DNA of 40,418 bases. Source: JANNRA01 sp031401035 (lineage in GTDB: Bacteria > Desulfobacterota > Binatia > HRBIN30 > CADEER01). Below, in pieces: positions 17,125-25,149 of the stretch (the stretch's first letter is position 1; each line of letters starts with the position of its first letter). The DNA is taken from NCBI GenBank assembly GCA_031401035.1, contig JANNRA010000164.1:1-40418 (forward strand), read 5' to 3'. A program made the translations under genes and the position numbers. A model generated the notes under the pieces. The model did no database searches and was not told the origin of the DNA. It was given only the letters and a program-made list of their open reading frames with translations.

Positions 17125-18627
17125 ATGCGTGTCGCGGCGCCGCTCCTGGTTCTGGTGCTGCTGGCAACTCCCGCCGCGGCGTTGACCTGCCCGGCAGCGC
17201 CGCGCGACGACTGCCGCGTCGCCACGGCATCGCGCCTCGAATTGCGTCGCGACGCCGTGGATCCGAGCCGCAACCAGCTCAAGTGGCGCTGGACGCGCGG
17301 CCAGGCGACCCTGCGGCCGGGCTTCGGCGACCCGGTCGCCGGCAGCGAGACGGCGCTGTGCCTGTACGATGCGGGCGGCCTGGTGGCGCAGATCGACGCG
17401 GCCGGCGGCGGGACCTGCGCGGGCGCGCCCTGCTGGAAAGCCAGTGGCAGCGGCTTCCGCTTTGCCGATGCCGCGGCGGCGAGCGGAGTCGAGAAGCTGC
17501 TCCTGCGCGCCAACGCCGGCGACCGCGCCAAGGCGCTCCTGCAGGGGCGCGGCGCGGCGCTGTCGGTGCCGCCCCTGCCGCTGCAGGCGCCGGTCGTCGC
17601 CCAACTCGCCAATGACGCGACTGGGGTCTGCCTGACGACGCGTTTCGCAGCCGCGGAGCTGGCGGCGAACGACGGCGAGCGGCTGAGCGGCGCGGCCGGC
17701 GCGATCCTGCCGGCGCCGACGACGCCGCGCCCGAGTGCGGCCTGCGGCGCCGCCGTGACCGGCTACACCAGCGGCGCCAACGCGCGCTCGCTGGTGCACG
17801 GTGGCCGCAGCCGCACCTTCGGCGTCCACGTACCCGCCGGCTACGACTTCGCCGGCGCCGCCCCGGCGCCCGTGGTGATGGTCCTGCACGGCGGCTTCGG
17901 CAGCGGCGCGCAAGCGTTCGCGACGGCGCGCCTGGCAGAGCTGGCCGACGCGCACGGCGTCGTCGTCGTGTACCCGGACGGCGTCGCGAGCCCCGCCGGC
18001 GTGCGCACCTGGAACGCCGGCGGCTGCTGCGGCTACGCGCAGACCGCCGGTATCGACGACGTCGGCTTTCTCGATGCGCTGCTCGATCAGCTCGAGGCCG
18101 ACGTGTGCATCGACCGTCGCCGCATCCACGCCACTGGCATGTCGAACGGCGCCCAACTGAGCCATCGCCTCGCCTGCGACCGCTCCTGGCGCATCGCCGC
18201 GGTGGCACCGGTGGCGGGAACGGACAACACGCTCGCCTGCGCGCCGACCCGGCCGATGCCGGTGCTGCACGTCCACGGCACCGCCGACCAGAACGCGCCG
18301 TTCGCCGGCGGCATGGACTGCGGACTGGCGGGCATCGACAGTACGTCGGTGCCCGACACCATCGCCGCCTGGCAGGACCGCAACGGCTGTCCGGGCAGCG
18401 CCAAGCCGCGCCTGGTGGAGGGCGACGGCGTCTGCGAAACACACGGCCGCTGCCGCAACGAGGCCGAGGTCGTCCTGTGCACCATCGCCGCGGGCGGTCA
18501 CACCTGGCCGGGCGGCCTCCCGCCGGCCATTCCGGGCATCGGCGACTGCCTGTTCGGCGCCCAGAGCCAGAGCTTCGTCGCCAGCGCCCGAGCCCTCGAC
18601 TTCTTCGCCCTGCACCCGTTGCCGTGA
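17125..18627 (+). CDS. Secreted alpha/beta-hydrolase esterase (PHB depolymerase / feruloyl esterase type, LpqC-like)
   Basis: This 500-residue protein starts with a Sec signal peptide (LLVLVLLATPAAALT). Residues about 25-200 form an extra module with spaced cysteines and aromatics (LKWRWTRGQATLRPGFGDP, GTCAGAPCWKASGSGFRF) that I recall from secreted proteins of uncultured delta-proteobacterial lineages. Residues about 210-500 are the catalytic domain: VVMVLHGGFGSG, nucleophile elbow GMSNGAQLSHR, acid region HGTADQNAPF, histidine in GGHTWPGG, so the Ser-Asp-His triad is complete. The many cysteines suggest periplasmic or extracellular disulfides. The family cleaves short polyester or aryl-ester bonds; the precise substrate is unknown. 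It is a plausible cargo of the T2SS encoded in this window. Confidence 0.88.
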   Translation: MRVAAPLLVLVLLATPAAALTCPAAPRDDCRVATASRLELRRDAVDPSRNQLKWRWTRGQATLRPGFGDPVAGSETALCLYDAGGLVAQIDAAGGGTCAGAPCWKASGSGFRFADAAAASGVEKLLLRANAGDRAKALLQGRGAALSVPPLPLQAPVVAQLANDATGVCLTTRFAAAELAANDGERLSGAAGAILPAPTTPRPSAACGAAVTGYTSGANARSLVHGGRSRTFGVHVPAGYDFAGAAPAPVVMVLHGGFGSGAQAFATARLAELADAHGVVVVYPDGVASPAGVRTWNAGGCCGYAQTAGIDDVGFLDALLDQLEADVCIDRRRIHATGMSNGAQLSHRLACDRSWRIAAVAPVAGTDNTLACAPTRPMPVLHVHGTADQNAPFAGGMDCGLAGIDSTSVPDTIAAWQDRNGCPGSAKPRLVEGDGVCETHGRCRNEAEVVLCTIAAGGHTWPGGLPPAIPGIGDCLFGAQSQSFVASARALDFFALHPLP

Positions 18628-18632
18628 CGAAC

Positions 18633-18662
18633 CGATGCCCGGGCCTCAGCGCGCGGGCATCG
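18633..18662. terminator. Hairpin between convergent esterase and apbE genes
   Basis: CGATGCCCG (18633-18641) pairs perfectly with CGGGCATCG (18654-18662) around a 12-base loop. It begins 6 bases after the esterase stop and overlaps the 3' end of apbE on the other strand. It could stop transcription from the esterase side; there is no U-run. Confidence 0.45.
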
Positions 18663-19602
18663 CGGCGAGGGGAAACCCGTCGCGGATAACGCCCTCGGCA
18701 TCCTCAAACAGCACAGCAACACTGGCACGCGCGGCGACGGGGACGCCGGCGCCGCCGAGCACCACGAGGGCTTTCGTCCAGGCCTCCGCCGTCGTCGCTT
18801 CGGCGGCGCGCACGGTCGCCAGGCGCGGCGTGAACACCGGCGCGCCCGAACGCGGGTCGATGATCGGCCCGGCCGGATTCGGGCCGGACGACGCCCGCGA
18901 GGTCGACAGGGCCGCGTCGCGCAGGGTCATCTCGCCGAGCACGCGGCCGGCGGCGAGACCGCCAACGGCGACGCGCCAACCGCCGGCGGCGGCTTCCGGC
19001 TCACCGAACGCGAGTTGGCTCGACCCCCCGAAATCGAGAAAGGCCGCCTGCGCGCCGCCCTGGCGCAGCATCGCGGCCATGGCGTCGAGGGCTATCCCTT
19101 TGCCGACGCCGCCGGCGTCGAGCGCCGCGCCGGCGACCAGCGTCGCCGTGACGCCGTCGAGCGTCAACGCGGTCGCGATGCGCGTCGCGGCGCTGGCGGA
19201 CGGCGGCGGCAGCGGCGCGGCGGGCCCGCGCCAGCGCTGCACCAGCGGGCCGACGGCGGGGTCGAAGCCCCCGTCGGTCGCCGCGGCCAGTGCCACCATC
19301 TGGCGCAGCGCCGCGGCGAGATCGTGACTGATCGCCACCGGCCCGGTGCCGGCGCGGGCATTGAGCCGGGCCAGCTCCCCCTCCGGCCGCCAGGTCGTCA
19401 GTACGTCGTCCCAGTGCCGCGCCACGGCGAACGCCGCATCGGTGAGCGCATGGGCCGCGGCGGCGTCGGCGGCAACCACCGTCACCGCGAGCACGGTGCC
19501 CATCACCGGATGGCCATTGCGCACGGTGGCCGCCGACGCCGTCGCGGCGAGCCCCAGCATCAACACGGCCACGACGGCACCGCCGCCCATCACCGGGCTC
19601 AC
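18646..19602 (-). CDS. apbE: FAD:protein FMN transferase
   Basis: This 318-residue exported protein attaches FMN to a Thr/Ser of FMN-binding proteins using FAD and Mg. It has an N-terminal signal peptide (VVAVLMLGLAATASA). Family motifs: MGTVLAVTV, LDAGGVGKGIALDAM, AFLDFGGSSQLAFG, PIIDPRSGAPV and TTAEAWTKALVVLG. The GTG at 19602 overlaps the upstream gene's stop (GTGA), which fixes the start and shows translational coupling. The likely substrate is the FMN_bind protein two genes upstream. The pre-IIDP segment SSGPNPAG lacks the usual HHIIDP histidines, a modest divergence. Confidence 0.9.
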   Translation of the reverse strand: MSPVMGGGAVVAVLMLGLAATASAATVRNGHPVMGTVLAVTVVAADAAAAHALTDAAFAVARHWDDVLTTWRPEGELARLNARAGTGPVAISHDLAAALRQMVALAAATDGGFDPAVGPLVQRWRGPAAPLPPPSASAATRIATALTLDGVTATLVAGAALDAGGVGKGIALDAMAAMLRQGGAQAAFLDFGGSSQLAFGEPEAAAGGWRVAVGGLAAGRVLGEMTLRDAALSTSRASSGPNPAGPIIDPRSGAPVFTPRLATVRAAEATTAEAWTKALVVLGGAGVPVAARASVAVLFEDAEGVIRDGFPLAAMPAR

Positions 19603-20123
19603 GTCAGCGGACGGGCCGGCGCGCTGTTGCCCTGCGTGTAGGCGCTCGGCGCATTGGAAAACAGCGCATGTGCGACGACGACGACCAGCCACAGGATGGC
19701 GCCCTCGAGCAGCAGGAAGCAGGCGACCTTCAGGTAGGCGAAGGCCGGGTGCACGAAGCGTACGCCCCAGCCGCTCAGCTCACCGAGAATGCCGGAGGAA
19801 AAGGCGACGGCGATGCCCAGGCCCTTGGTGCGCATCGAGATCGGCACGAACAGCACCAGATGGGTCAGCGTCATGAGCAGCATGCCCATGGCGAAGGCGT
19901 GAAAGTGCAGCGTCTCGAGCAACCCCTGCAACGAGCGCGGCTGCAGGAACTTCTCCTCGTTGCCGCGGTAGTACTCGACCACCGAACTCGGCGTCAGGCC
20001 CATCTTGGCGAAGTAGAGGCCGGCGTTGGTCACCCACAGGATGAACGTGTAGGCGAGGAAGCACGACACGACCACCTTCAGCATGCGGTTGCGCGTCCAT
20101 TCCCCGGTGACGACGAAACGCAA
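19599..20123 (-). CDS. Four-helix inner-membrane protein, putative electron carrier
   Basis: This 174-residue protein has about four transmembrane segments (KVVVSCFLAYTFILWVTNAG, FAMGMLLMTLTHLVLFV, GIAVAFSSGILGELSGW, VACFLLLEGAILWLVVVV). Conserved-looking histidines (LETLHFHAFAMG, LTHLVLF, VHPAF) could bind haem or line a quinone site. It lies between the FMN_bind gene (3 bases upstream) and apbE (GTGA overlap), so it probably passes electrons between a membrane pool and the flavinylated protein. Function is inferred from context; no named family is recognised. Confidence 0.75.
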   Translation of the reverse strand: MRFVVTGEWTRNRMLKVVVSCFLAYTFILWVTNAGLYFAKMGLTPSSVVEYYRGNEEKFLQPRSLQGLLETLHFHAFAMGMLLMTLTHLVLFVPISMRTKGLGIAVAFSSGILGELSGWGVRFVHPAFAYLKVACFLLLEGAILWLVVVVAHALFSNAPSAYTQGNSAPARPLT

Positions 20124-20126
20124 GCC

Positions 20127-20696
20127 TCAGCCTCCCAAGACCACAACGTCGAAAATCGCCAGGGCGCGTCGCACGCCGCCGACGACGGCCTCCGACGTCA
20201 GCGTCGAGCCGGTGATGGCGACGACGCCGCGGCCGACGCGCAACTCGTCCGAAAGCGTCGCGTCGTGAAACTGCGCCAACCAGCGGTGCGGTGGCGAGTA
20301 CTCGAGCGGCTCGTAGAAGGCGAGGAGATGCGTCGCCGCGACGGCGCCCTGCGGCGAGAGGACCACCAAGAATGTCTCGGGCAGCGTCCGCACGGTGCGG
20401 GTGTCGATCACCGCGTAGCCGATGACGGCCGCGCCGCGATGGCCGACATAGAGCGTCAGCAGATCGGACTCGAGCGTCGACTTGGCGCGCGCCTCGATGG
20501 TCGCGCGCTGCGCGACGGTGAGGAAGACGTCGCGCGTCTCGACGCGGTCGGCGTCGGGAAAGGCCAGCCGCAACGCCTCGTCCCGCGCGTAGAAGACCTT
20601 GGCCTGCGTCGGCACGGCGCCGATCGCGAGCCACGTCAGGCAGAGCAGCGAGCAGAGCGCGCGCGCGGCGCGGCAGGGGACAGACAGGCGGCGCAT
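20127..20696 (-). CDS. Exported FMN-binding domain protein
   Basis: This 189-residue protein has a signal peptide (about 10-32, ending PTQA). The FMN_bind domain shows GYAVIDTRTVRTLPETFLVV and the C-terminal flavinylation motif ITGSTLTSEAVVGGVRRAL, matching the SGATxxS pattern in which ApbE couples FMN to the threonine. It is the first gene of a three-gene unit with the membrane protein and apbE. A Fur-box-like palindrome lies 10 bases upstream of its start codon, so the module is probably iron-regulated. It likely carries electrons at the periplasmic face. Confidence 0.88.
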   Translation of the reverse strand: MRRLSVPCRAARALCSLLCLTWLAIGAVPTQAKVFYARDEALRLAFPDADRVETRDVFLTVAQRATIEARAKSTLESDLLTLYVGHRGAAVIGYAVIDTRTVRTLPETFLVVLSPQGAVAATHLLAFYEPLEYSPPHRWLAQFHDATLSDELRVGRGVVAITGSTLTSEAVVGGVRRALAIFDVVVLGG

Positions 20697-20705
20697 GGGT
20701 CGATT

Positions 20706-20722
20706 CTGAAAATCAATTTCAG
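20706..20722. promoter_or_regulatory. Fur-box-like palindrome
   Basis: CTGAAAATCAATTTCAG has the 7-1-7 symmetry of a Fur site (TGAAAAT-C-AATTTCA against consensus TGATAAT-N-ATTATCA), with 6 of 7 arm positions paired. It is strikingly AT-rich within GC-rich DNA. It lies in the 73-base gap between fur and the FMN_bind gene, both on the minus strand, and so would control the FMN_bind-membrane-apbE unit. Confidence 0.65.
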
Positions 20723-20769
20723 TTATGTCCCGCAGCGACGCGAAGTCAAGACCGACAGGGAGCCGCCGG

Positions 20770-21237
20770 TCAGCCGGCGACGTGATGGCGACTGCGACGG
20801 CAATCGCGGCAGAGGCCGTACAGTTCCATCTTATGCCCGGTGAACTGAAACCCGAGGCGCTTGGCGATGTCCTCTTGCAGCTGCTCGATGCGCGGCTCCT
20901 CGAACTCGACGATCTTGCCGCACCCCTCGCAGATCAGATGGTCATGGTGCTGTTTCTCGGCGCTCTCGTAGCGCGCCTCTCCATCGCGAAAGTGGCGTTC
21001 CGCAGCGACGCCGCACTCGGTCAGCAGCTTCATCGTCCGGTAGACGGTCGCATAGCCGATGCGTGGGTTACGCCGCCGCACCTCGGTGTAGAGTTCCTCG
21101 ACCGAGATATGGCGCTGGCTCTCGATGAACGCCTTGACGATGGTGTCGCGTTGGGCAGTCGACTTCAGCCGCTGCGCCCGCAGATGATCCTTGAAGCGGG
21201 CGAACCGCTCATCCGCCGTGCGCTTCGGGTCCGCCAT
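20770..21237 (-). CDS. fur: Fur-family ferric uptake regulator
   Basis: This 155-residue protein is the usual Fur length. The winged-helix part (about 10-90) includes LKSTAQRDTIVKAFIESQRH, ISVEELYTEVRRRNPRIGYA and TVYRTMKLLTECGVA. The metal region has HHDHLICEGCGKIVEF and a second CRDC pair, so the structural Zn(Cys)4 site is present. It acts as an iron-dependent repressor (other Fur-family sensors such as Zur or PerR are not excluded by eye). The start at 21237 (MADPKRTADERF) overlaps the end of the upstream small gene by 29 bases. The downstream Fur-box-like site fits its role. Confidence 0.93.
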   Translation of the reverse strand: MADPKRTADERFARFKDHLRAQRLKSTAQRDTIVKAFIESQRHISVEELYTEVRRRNPRIGYATVYRTMKLLTECGVAAERHFRDGEARYESAEKQHHDHLICEGCGKIVEFEEPRIEQLQEDIAKRLGFQFTGHKMELYGLCRDCRRSRHHVAG

Positions 21238-21541
21238 CGCGCGGCTCCTTGACGGCGCGCTCGACGAGGGCCCGGGCAGCCGGCGAGAGGTAGATGTCGT
21301 CGAGTGAACGGCCGGCGAGTTCGTCGACCAGCACGTCGATCTGCGCCGCCGGCGGCAGCGCCCGATCGAGGAAGAGGATCTGATCGGCGCCCAGTCGGCA
21401 GCAGCCGCTGTGCACGCGATACCCGACCTCACGCAGCAGGCGCTCTTCACGCACACGCAGACCCATCTTCTCCACCGCCGCCTTCAACTCGTCGAGCATC
21501 GCCGTGTGCGCCGCCGACGCCGTTGCCACCTTCGCCGCCAT
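21209..21541 (-). CDS. Small hypothetical protein overlapping fur
   Basis: A 110-residue soluble protein with no recognised domain. It contains GYRVHSGCCRLGADQILFLD, an alpha/beta stretch with paired cysteines, followed by a helical C-terminus (AARALVERAVKE). Its 3' end overlaps the fur start by 29 bases, indicating co-transcription. A role with Fur (for instance redox or metal handling by the Cys-Cys pair) is only a guess. Divergent from the universal stress gene, 80 bases away. Confidence 0.7.
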   Translation of the reverse strand: MAAKVATASAAHTAMLDELKAAVEKMGLRVREERLLREVGYRVHSGCCRLGADQILFLDRALPPAAQIDVLVDELAGRSLDDIYLSPAARALVERAVKEPRDGGPEAHGG

Positions 21542-21600
21542 ACGGGCCGGAACCTAGAAGAGGGGCGGTGAGATGTAAAGGCGCGCTGGTCGGGTGGGGT

Positions 21601-21617
21601 GGCCCGTGCTACGGGCC
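21601..21617 (+). promoter_or_regulatory. Hairpin directly before the universal stress protein start
   Basis: GGCCCGT-GCT-ACGGGCC is a perfect 7-bp stem ending 4 bases before the ATG at 21622, in place of a usual Shine-Dalgarno. It could sequester the ribosome site. Confidence 0.3.
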
Positions 21618-21621
21618 CGAC

Positions 21622-22461
21622 ATGATCAAAACGATCCTCGTCGGCATCGACGGCTCCGAGCACGCACACACCGCGGCGCGCTACGCCTTGTGGATGGCGG
21701 AGCGATTGCGGGGCCGTGTCATCGGTCTGCACGTCGTCGACATCGTCTCCATCGAGGGCTCGTTCTTCCACGACATCTCCGGCTCGCTCGGCTTCGAGCC
21801 CTACCTCGACTTCTCGTCAAAGATGCGCGGCGTGCTCGAGGAGCGCGGCCGCGCCCTGCTCGACGGCTTCGCGACGCAGGCAGCAGCGCGCGGCGTCCCC
21901 ACCGACACGGTGTTGGGAATGGGCATCGTCGCCAACGAGATCAGCGAACGGGCGCGTACGGCCGACCTGGTCGTCATCGGCCACCGCGGCGTCAACGAAC
22001 GATTCTCCAGCGGCCTGCTCGGCAGCACCTCCGAAAGCGTGACGCGCAAGTGCCCGAAGCCGGTTTTCATCGCGCCGATGGCCTTCAGCGAGTGCGCCGT
22101 GCCGCTGCTCGCCTACGACGGCAGCGCCCGCGCCGCGGCGGTGATGCAGCAGGCGGCGGAGTTCTGCAGCACGCTCGGATTGCCGCTCGCCGTGTTGACG
22201 GTGAATCGCGACGAGGCGCAAGGCCGCCGCGTCCTCAGCGAGGCCGAGACCTACCTGGCGCCGTACGGCCTGCGCGTCACCACTGACCTGCAACAAACCG
22301 GCAATGCGCCGGAGCGAATCGCCAACTTCATCCGCGAGCGCGGCCACGACCTGCTCTTCATCGGCGCCTACGGGCACGGCCGAATCATCGAGATGGTTCT
22401 CGGCAGCACCACCGAGTACGTGCTGCGCAACGCCGACTGCCCGGTGTTTCTGCACCGGTGA
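21622..22461 (+). CDS. Universal stress protein, tandem UspA domains
   Basis: This 279-residue cytoplasmic protein has two Usp domains, about 1-148 and 152-279. Each has the ATP-binding GxxGx9G(S/T) loop: GHRGVNERFSSGLLGSTS in the first and GAYGHGRIIEMVLGSTTE in the second, so both are predicted to bind ATP. The start MIKTILVGIDGSEHAHTAAR is typical. Tandem Usp proteins buffer ATP or signal under stress and energy limitation; the specific role is unknown. An earlier in-frame ATG (21304) would overlap the divergent gene and is rejected. Ends before a 24-bp perfect palindrome. Confidence 0.93.
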   Translation: MIKTILVGIDGSEHAHTAARYALWMAERLRGRVIGLHVVDIVSIEGSFFHDISGSLGFEPYLDFSSKMRGVLEERGRALLDGFATQAAARGVPTDTVLGMGIVANEISERARTADLVVIGHRGVNERFSSGLLGSTSESVTRKCPKPVFIAPMAFSECAVPLLAYDGSARAAAVMQQAAEFCSTLGLPLAVLTVNRDEAQGRRVLSEAETYLAPYGLRVTTDLQQTGNAPERIANFIRERGHDLLFIGAYGHGRIIEMVLGSTTEYVLRNADCPVFLHR

Positions 22462-22469
22462 GCCGGACC

Positions 22470-22493
22470 CCGGCGGCGCCGCGGCGCCGCCGG
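22470..22493. terminator. 24-bp perfect palindrome between convergent genes
   Basis: A completely self-complementary GC-only sequence (CCGGCGGCGCCG followed by its reverse complement) starts 8 bases after the universal stress gene stop and ends 7 bases before the stop of the convergent small gene. It is well placed as a bidirectional terminator. A second small stem (CCGGTG/CACCGG, 22441-22458) precedes it within the coding end. Confidence 0.55.
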
Positions 22494-22500
22494 CGATTGT

Positions 22501-22884
22501 TCAGGCCGCCTCTTCGATCTCAGCCGGCGCTTCGGGGGCCGCAGGCACGACCACCGGATCGTTGTTGCCGATCAACTGGGCGCGCAGACGGTCCGAATCG
22601 ACGTTGAGCATCTCGGCGATGTTCTCGAACGAGTACGCCCACTGGCGATCGGTCGAGTACACCCAGCGGTAGGCCTCCATGTAGAGGCGCTGCTGGCGGC
22701 GGCGCAACGCGAAACGGTACTTCTGGAGGTCGATGACCGCCTGCCAGACCACCGACAAGACGAGCGAGCGTTCCGGCGAGACGTATCTCGTCCGGTGCCA
22801 GATGTCGTGGAACTGGGTCGGCAGCGCCGGCTCGGAGGCGATCAACTCCTCCGGAATTATCACCGGGGACATTTTGGGGACCAT
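22501..22884 (-). CDS. Hypothetical protein with WPFSFENI-like motif
   Basis: This 127-residue soluble protein has RSLVLSVVWQAVIDLQKYRF, an Arg-rich helix (ALRRRQQRLYMEAYRWVYS) and WAYSFENIAEMLNVDSDRLRAQL. I recall the same arrangement (a QxY/F helix, then W-x-(F)SFxNVCExLGLDPxxLR) from many small uncharacterised delta-proteobacterial proteins. The C-terminal helix pair resembles a helix-turn-helix, but DNA binding is unproven. The start at 22884 or 22872 (MSPVIIPEE) cannot be decided. It lies 163 bases downstream of sufT on the same strand. In that gap are two AACGTT sites (22953-22958 and 22969-22974) and a T7 tract after sufT. Confidence 0.75.
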   Translation of the reverse strand: MVPKMSPVIIPEELIASEPALPTQFHDIWHRTRYVSPERSLVLSVVWQAVIDLQKYRFALRRRQQRLYMEAYRWVYSTDRQWAYSFENIAEMLNVDSDRLRAQLIGNNDPVVVPAAPEAPAEIEEAA

Positions 22885-23047
22885 GGATCCATCCGCTTTC
22901 TCGGCTCTTGGCCGATGCGCGCTCGATAAGTCGCGCTCCGCTAGAGATTAGAAACGTTGCGCAGAACCAACGTTCAGTTCTCCACGGCTTATCATGGACG
23001 GCACGCGTCCACAATAAAAAAATGCGGTAGGTACCTTGTTCCCGAAC

Positions 23048-23596
23048 TCACTCCATGCCGAGTCTGGCGCGTCCCTCGGGCGAGATCATGTGCGGGTTCC
23101 AGGGGGGATCCCAGACGACCTGCACGTCCGCCTCGTCCACTCCGGGCAGGCTTTCGATACGCTGGCGGGCGTCGGTCGAGATCGGCCCCCCCATGCCGCA
23201 ACCCTGTGCGGTCAGGGTCATCTTCACCTCGACGCGGTTGCGGCCGTCGCCGAGGGGTAGAATGCGCAGGTCATACACCAGGCCGAGGTCGACGATGTTG
23301 ACGGGGATCTCTGGGTCGTAGACGTTGCGCAGTTGGGTCCAGACGGCGTCCTCGGACACCGGCCCATCGGCGGCGGGGACCGCCACGGCGGGCGCTTCCA
23401 CCTGTCGTCCGAGCGCGTCGGCGTCCCGCCCGGCGACCCGGAACAGCCCGCCCATGCTGGGGATCTGCAGGGTGTAGCTGCCGCCGAGGGACTGGGTGAT
23501 CACTGCGGTGGTGCCGGCGGGAATGGTGACCGCCACGCCCTGGGGGATCTGCACGCCCTCGCAATCGCGCCGGGTCTCGATCTGTTCATACGCCAT
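23048..23596 (-). CDS. sufT: SufT-like protein (MIP18/DUF59 domain), Fe-S cluster maturation
   Basis: This 182-residue protein has the SufT architecture. An N-terminal part (about 1-65) with GVAVTIPAGTTAVITQSLGG is followed by the MIP18/DUF59 domain (about 80-175), with LRNVYDPEIPVNIVDLGLVY, MTLTAQGCGMGGPIS (conserved Cys) and VVWDPPWNPHMISPEGR. Members help deliver Fe-S clusters to target enzymes. The start at 23596 has a good ribosome site (GGAGG, 5 bases). It is 76 bases downstream of the acyl-CoA ligase gene, on the same strand as the selenoprotein cluster, and may belong to the same unit. No other suf/isc gene is in the window. Confidence 0.92.
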   Translation of the reverse strand: MAYEQIETRRDCEGVQIPQGVAVTIPAGTTAVITQSLGGSYTLQIPSMGGLFRVAGRDADALGRQVEAPAVAVPAADGPVSEDAVWTQLRNVYDPEIPVNIVDLGLVYDLRILPLGDGRNRVEVKMTLTAQGCGMGGPISTDARQRIESLPGVDEADVQVVWDPPWNPHMISPEGRARLGME

Positions 23597-23672
23597 GGTC
23601 GCCTCCGTGAATCGTGGACCCCCAAGATCGACGATTGGCGGCGGGGCGTCAACGAGGGGGCTGCGGTCGCGG

Positions 23673-25145
23673 TCAGCCCGGCGGCAGACGCGCCGCCGCC
23701 AGGGCCGCCAACGCGGCGCGCTGCGGCTTCGAGGTGCCGCCGAGCGGGACCTCGTCGCGGCCGATGCTCAGATACCGCCCTGGCCGCTTGTAGTGCGACA
23801 GGGCGGCGGCGGCGAGGGCGCGCAGCTCCGTCTCGGGAAGCGGCGCGGCGTTGCGGCTGACGATCAGCGCCACAACCTCCTGTTCGAGACCATCCGCCGG
23901 CAGGCCGACGACATGCGCCGCTTCGACGGCCGGGTGGCCGGCGAGGACGCTCTCGACCTCGACCGGTGACACGTTGATTCCCTTGACGCGCAGCAGGTCC
24001 TTGCTGCGGCCGTCGAAGTGAAAGACACCGTCGTCGGCGAGACGGCCGCGGTCGCCGGTGCGGAAGAATCCGTCGTCGTCCAGGCCGCTGCCGGGCGGCT
24101 GGCGGTAATAGCCGCTGAACAAGCCGGGACCGCGCACGCGCACCTCGCCGTCGACGATGCGCAGTTCGACGCCCGGCATCGGGGAGCCGATGCGGACCGC
24201 GCGCGCCGCGGCCTCGTCGCGCCAATCGAGCGCCGTCACGTAACCGGCGGTCTCGGTCATTCCGTAGCCGGTGATGAAGCGCGTCCGCTGCGCATCGAGG
24301 TACGGTTGGAACCACTCCACCCGCCCGCCGCCGCGGTGCACCGGCGTGAGCAGCAGCGGGTCGAAGTCGGCATGGGCGAGCAGCTGCGCGACCTGAGGCG
24401 GGCGCAGGTGCAGGCCGGTGGGGCGGTGTGTCCGCAGGGCGGCGAGCGCCGCCGCGGCCGAGAAGGTCTCGAGGAGGAGCAGCGCACTCCCGGACGCCAG
24501 CGTCGGCAGGGCCCGGATGACCAGACCGGCGACCCAGAAGAGCGGCAGGGTGGAGAGCAGCACGTCCTCCGGCGCGAGGCCGCCGCGGATCGCGGTCGGG
24601 GCGATGGTGGCGAGGATGGCCGCGTGCGAGAGCATTACGCCCTTGGGCGTGCCGGTGGTGCCCGATGTGTAGAGGATGCACGCGGTGGCGCGCGGCGCTG
24701 CGGCGCTGACAGCGGGGGCTGCGGGTGCTGGGGCGGCGAGCGGCAGGACGTGCGCCGGGGCGGTGCCGCTGGGCAGTGCGCCGACCAGGGCGGTGAGATC
24801 GCGACCGGCCATGCGCGGTTGCAGGATCAGGGCGCGCGCGTCGGCGTGGGCGAGGATCTCGCCGAGTTCGCGCGCGGTCACAAAGGTCGAGATCGGCACC
24901 AGCGTCGCGCCGGCGCGCCAGACGCCGAAGGCGGCCGCCAGCCAGTCCGGCTGGTTGGCTCCGAGCAGCGCGACGTGGCTACCCGGCCCGATACCGCGGC
25001 CGGCCAGGTGGGCCGCCCAGGCATCGGCATCGGCGTCGAGCGCGGCAAATGTGCGCGTCGCCGCCCCGCCGAGCACGGCCGGACGGTCGCCCCAGCGCGC
25101 CGCCCAGGCGCGCAGGGCGGTATCGAGCGTTGCCGGCGCCGCCAT
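23673..25145 (-). CDS. AMP-dependent acyl-CoA synthetase / ligase
   Basis: This 490-residue ANL-superfamily enzyme activates a carboxylic acid to an acyl-AMP and then acyl-CoA. P-loop LYTSGTTGTPKGVMLSH near residue 155, FITGYGMTETAGYV near 270, FFRTGDRGRL near 358, hinge GRSKDLLRVKGINVSPVEVE and catalytic lysine in GGTSKPQRAAL near the C-terminus are all present. It is somewhat short for the family but complete. The ATG at 25145 follows the upstream stop by 4 bases, so it is co-translated with the 370-residue unknown protein and the UGSC selenoprotein. The fatty or aryl acid substrate is not predictable. Confidence 0.93.
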   Translation of the reverse strand: MAAPATLDTALRAWAARWGDRPAVLGGAATRTFAALDADADAWAAHLAGRGIGPGSHVALLGANQPDWLAAAFGVWRAGATLVPISTFVTARELGEILAHADARALILQPRMAGRDLTALVGALPSGTAPAHVLPLAAPAPAAPAVSAAAPRATACILYTSGTTGTPKGVMLSHAAILATIAPTAIRGGLAPEDVLLSTLPLFWVAGLVIRALPTLASGSALLLLETFSAAAALAALRTHRPTGLHLRPPQVAQLLAHADFDPLLLTPVHRGGGRVEWFQPYLDAQRTRFITGYGMTETAGYVTALDWRDEAAARAVRIGSPMPGVELRIVDGEVRVRGPGLFSGYYRQPPGSGLDDDGFFRTGDRGRLADDGVFHFDGRSKDLLRVKGINVSPVEVESVLAGHPAVEAAHVVGLPADGLEQEVVALIVSRNAAPLPETELRALAAAALSHYKRPGRYLSIGRDEVPLGGTSKPQRAALAALAAARLPPG

Positions 25146-25149
25146 CGCC

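Noticed and set aside
22953..22974. Two AACGTT sites upstream of the 127-residue gene as a regulator site
   Set aside because: Short palindromes 16 bp apart with no known regulator nearby; too weak to list as a feature.
23014..23047. T7 tract after sufT as an intrinsic terminator
   Set aside because: The preceding sequence forms only a weak 4-bp stem (GGTA/TACC), so a standard intrinsic terminator is not supported.
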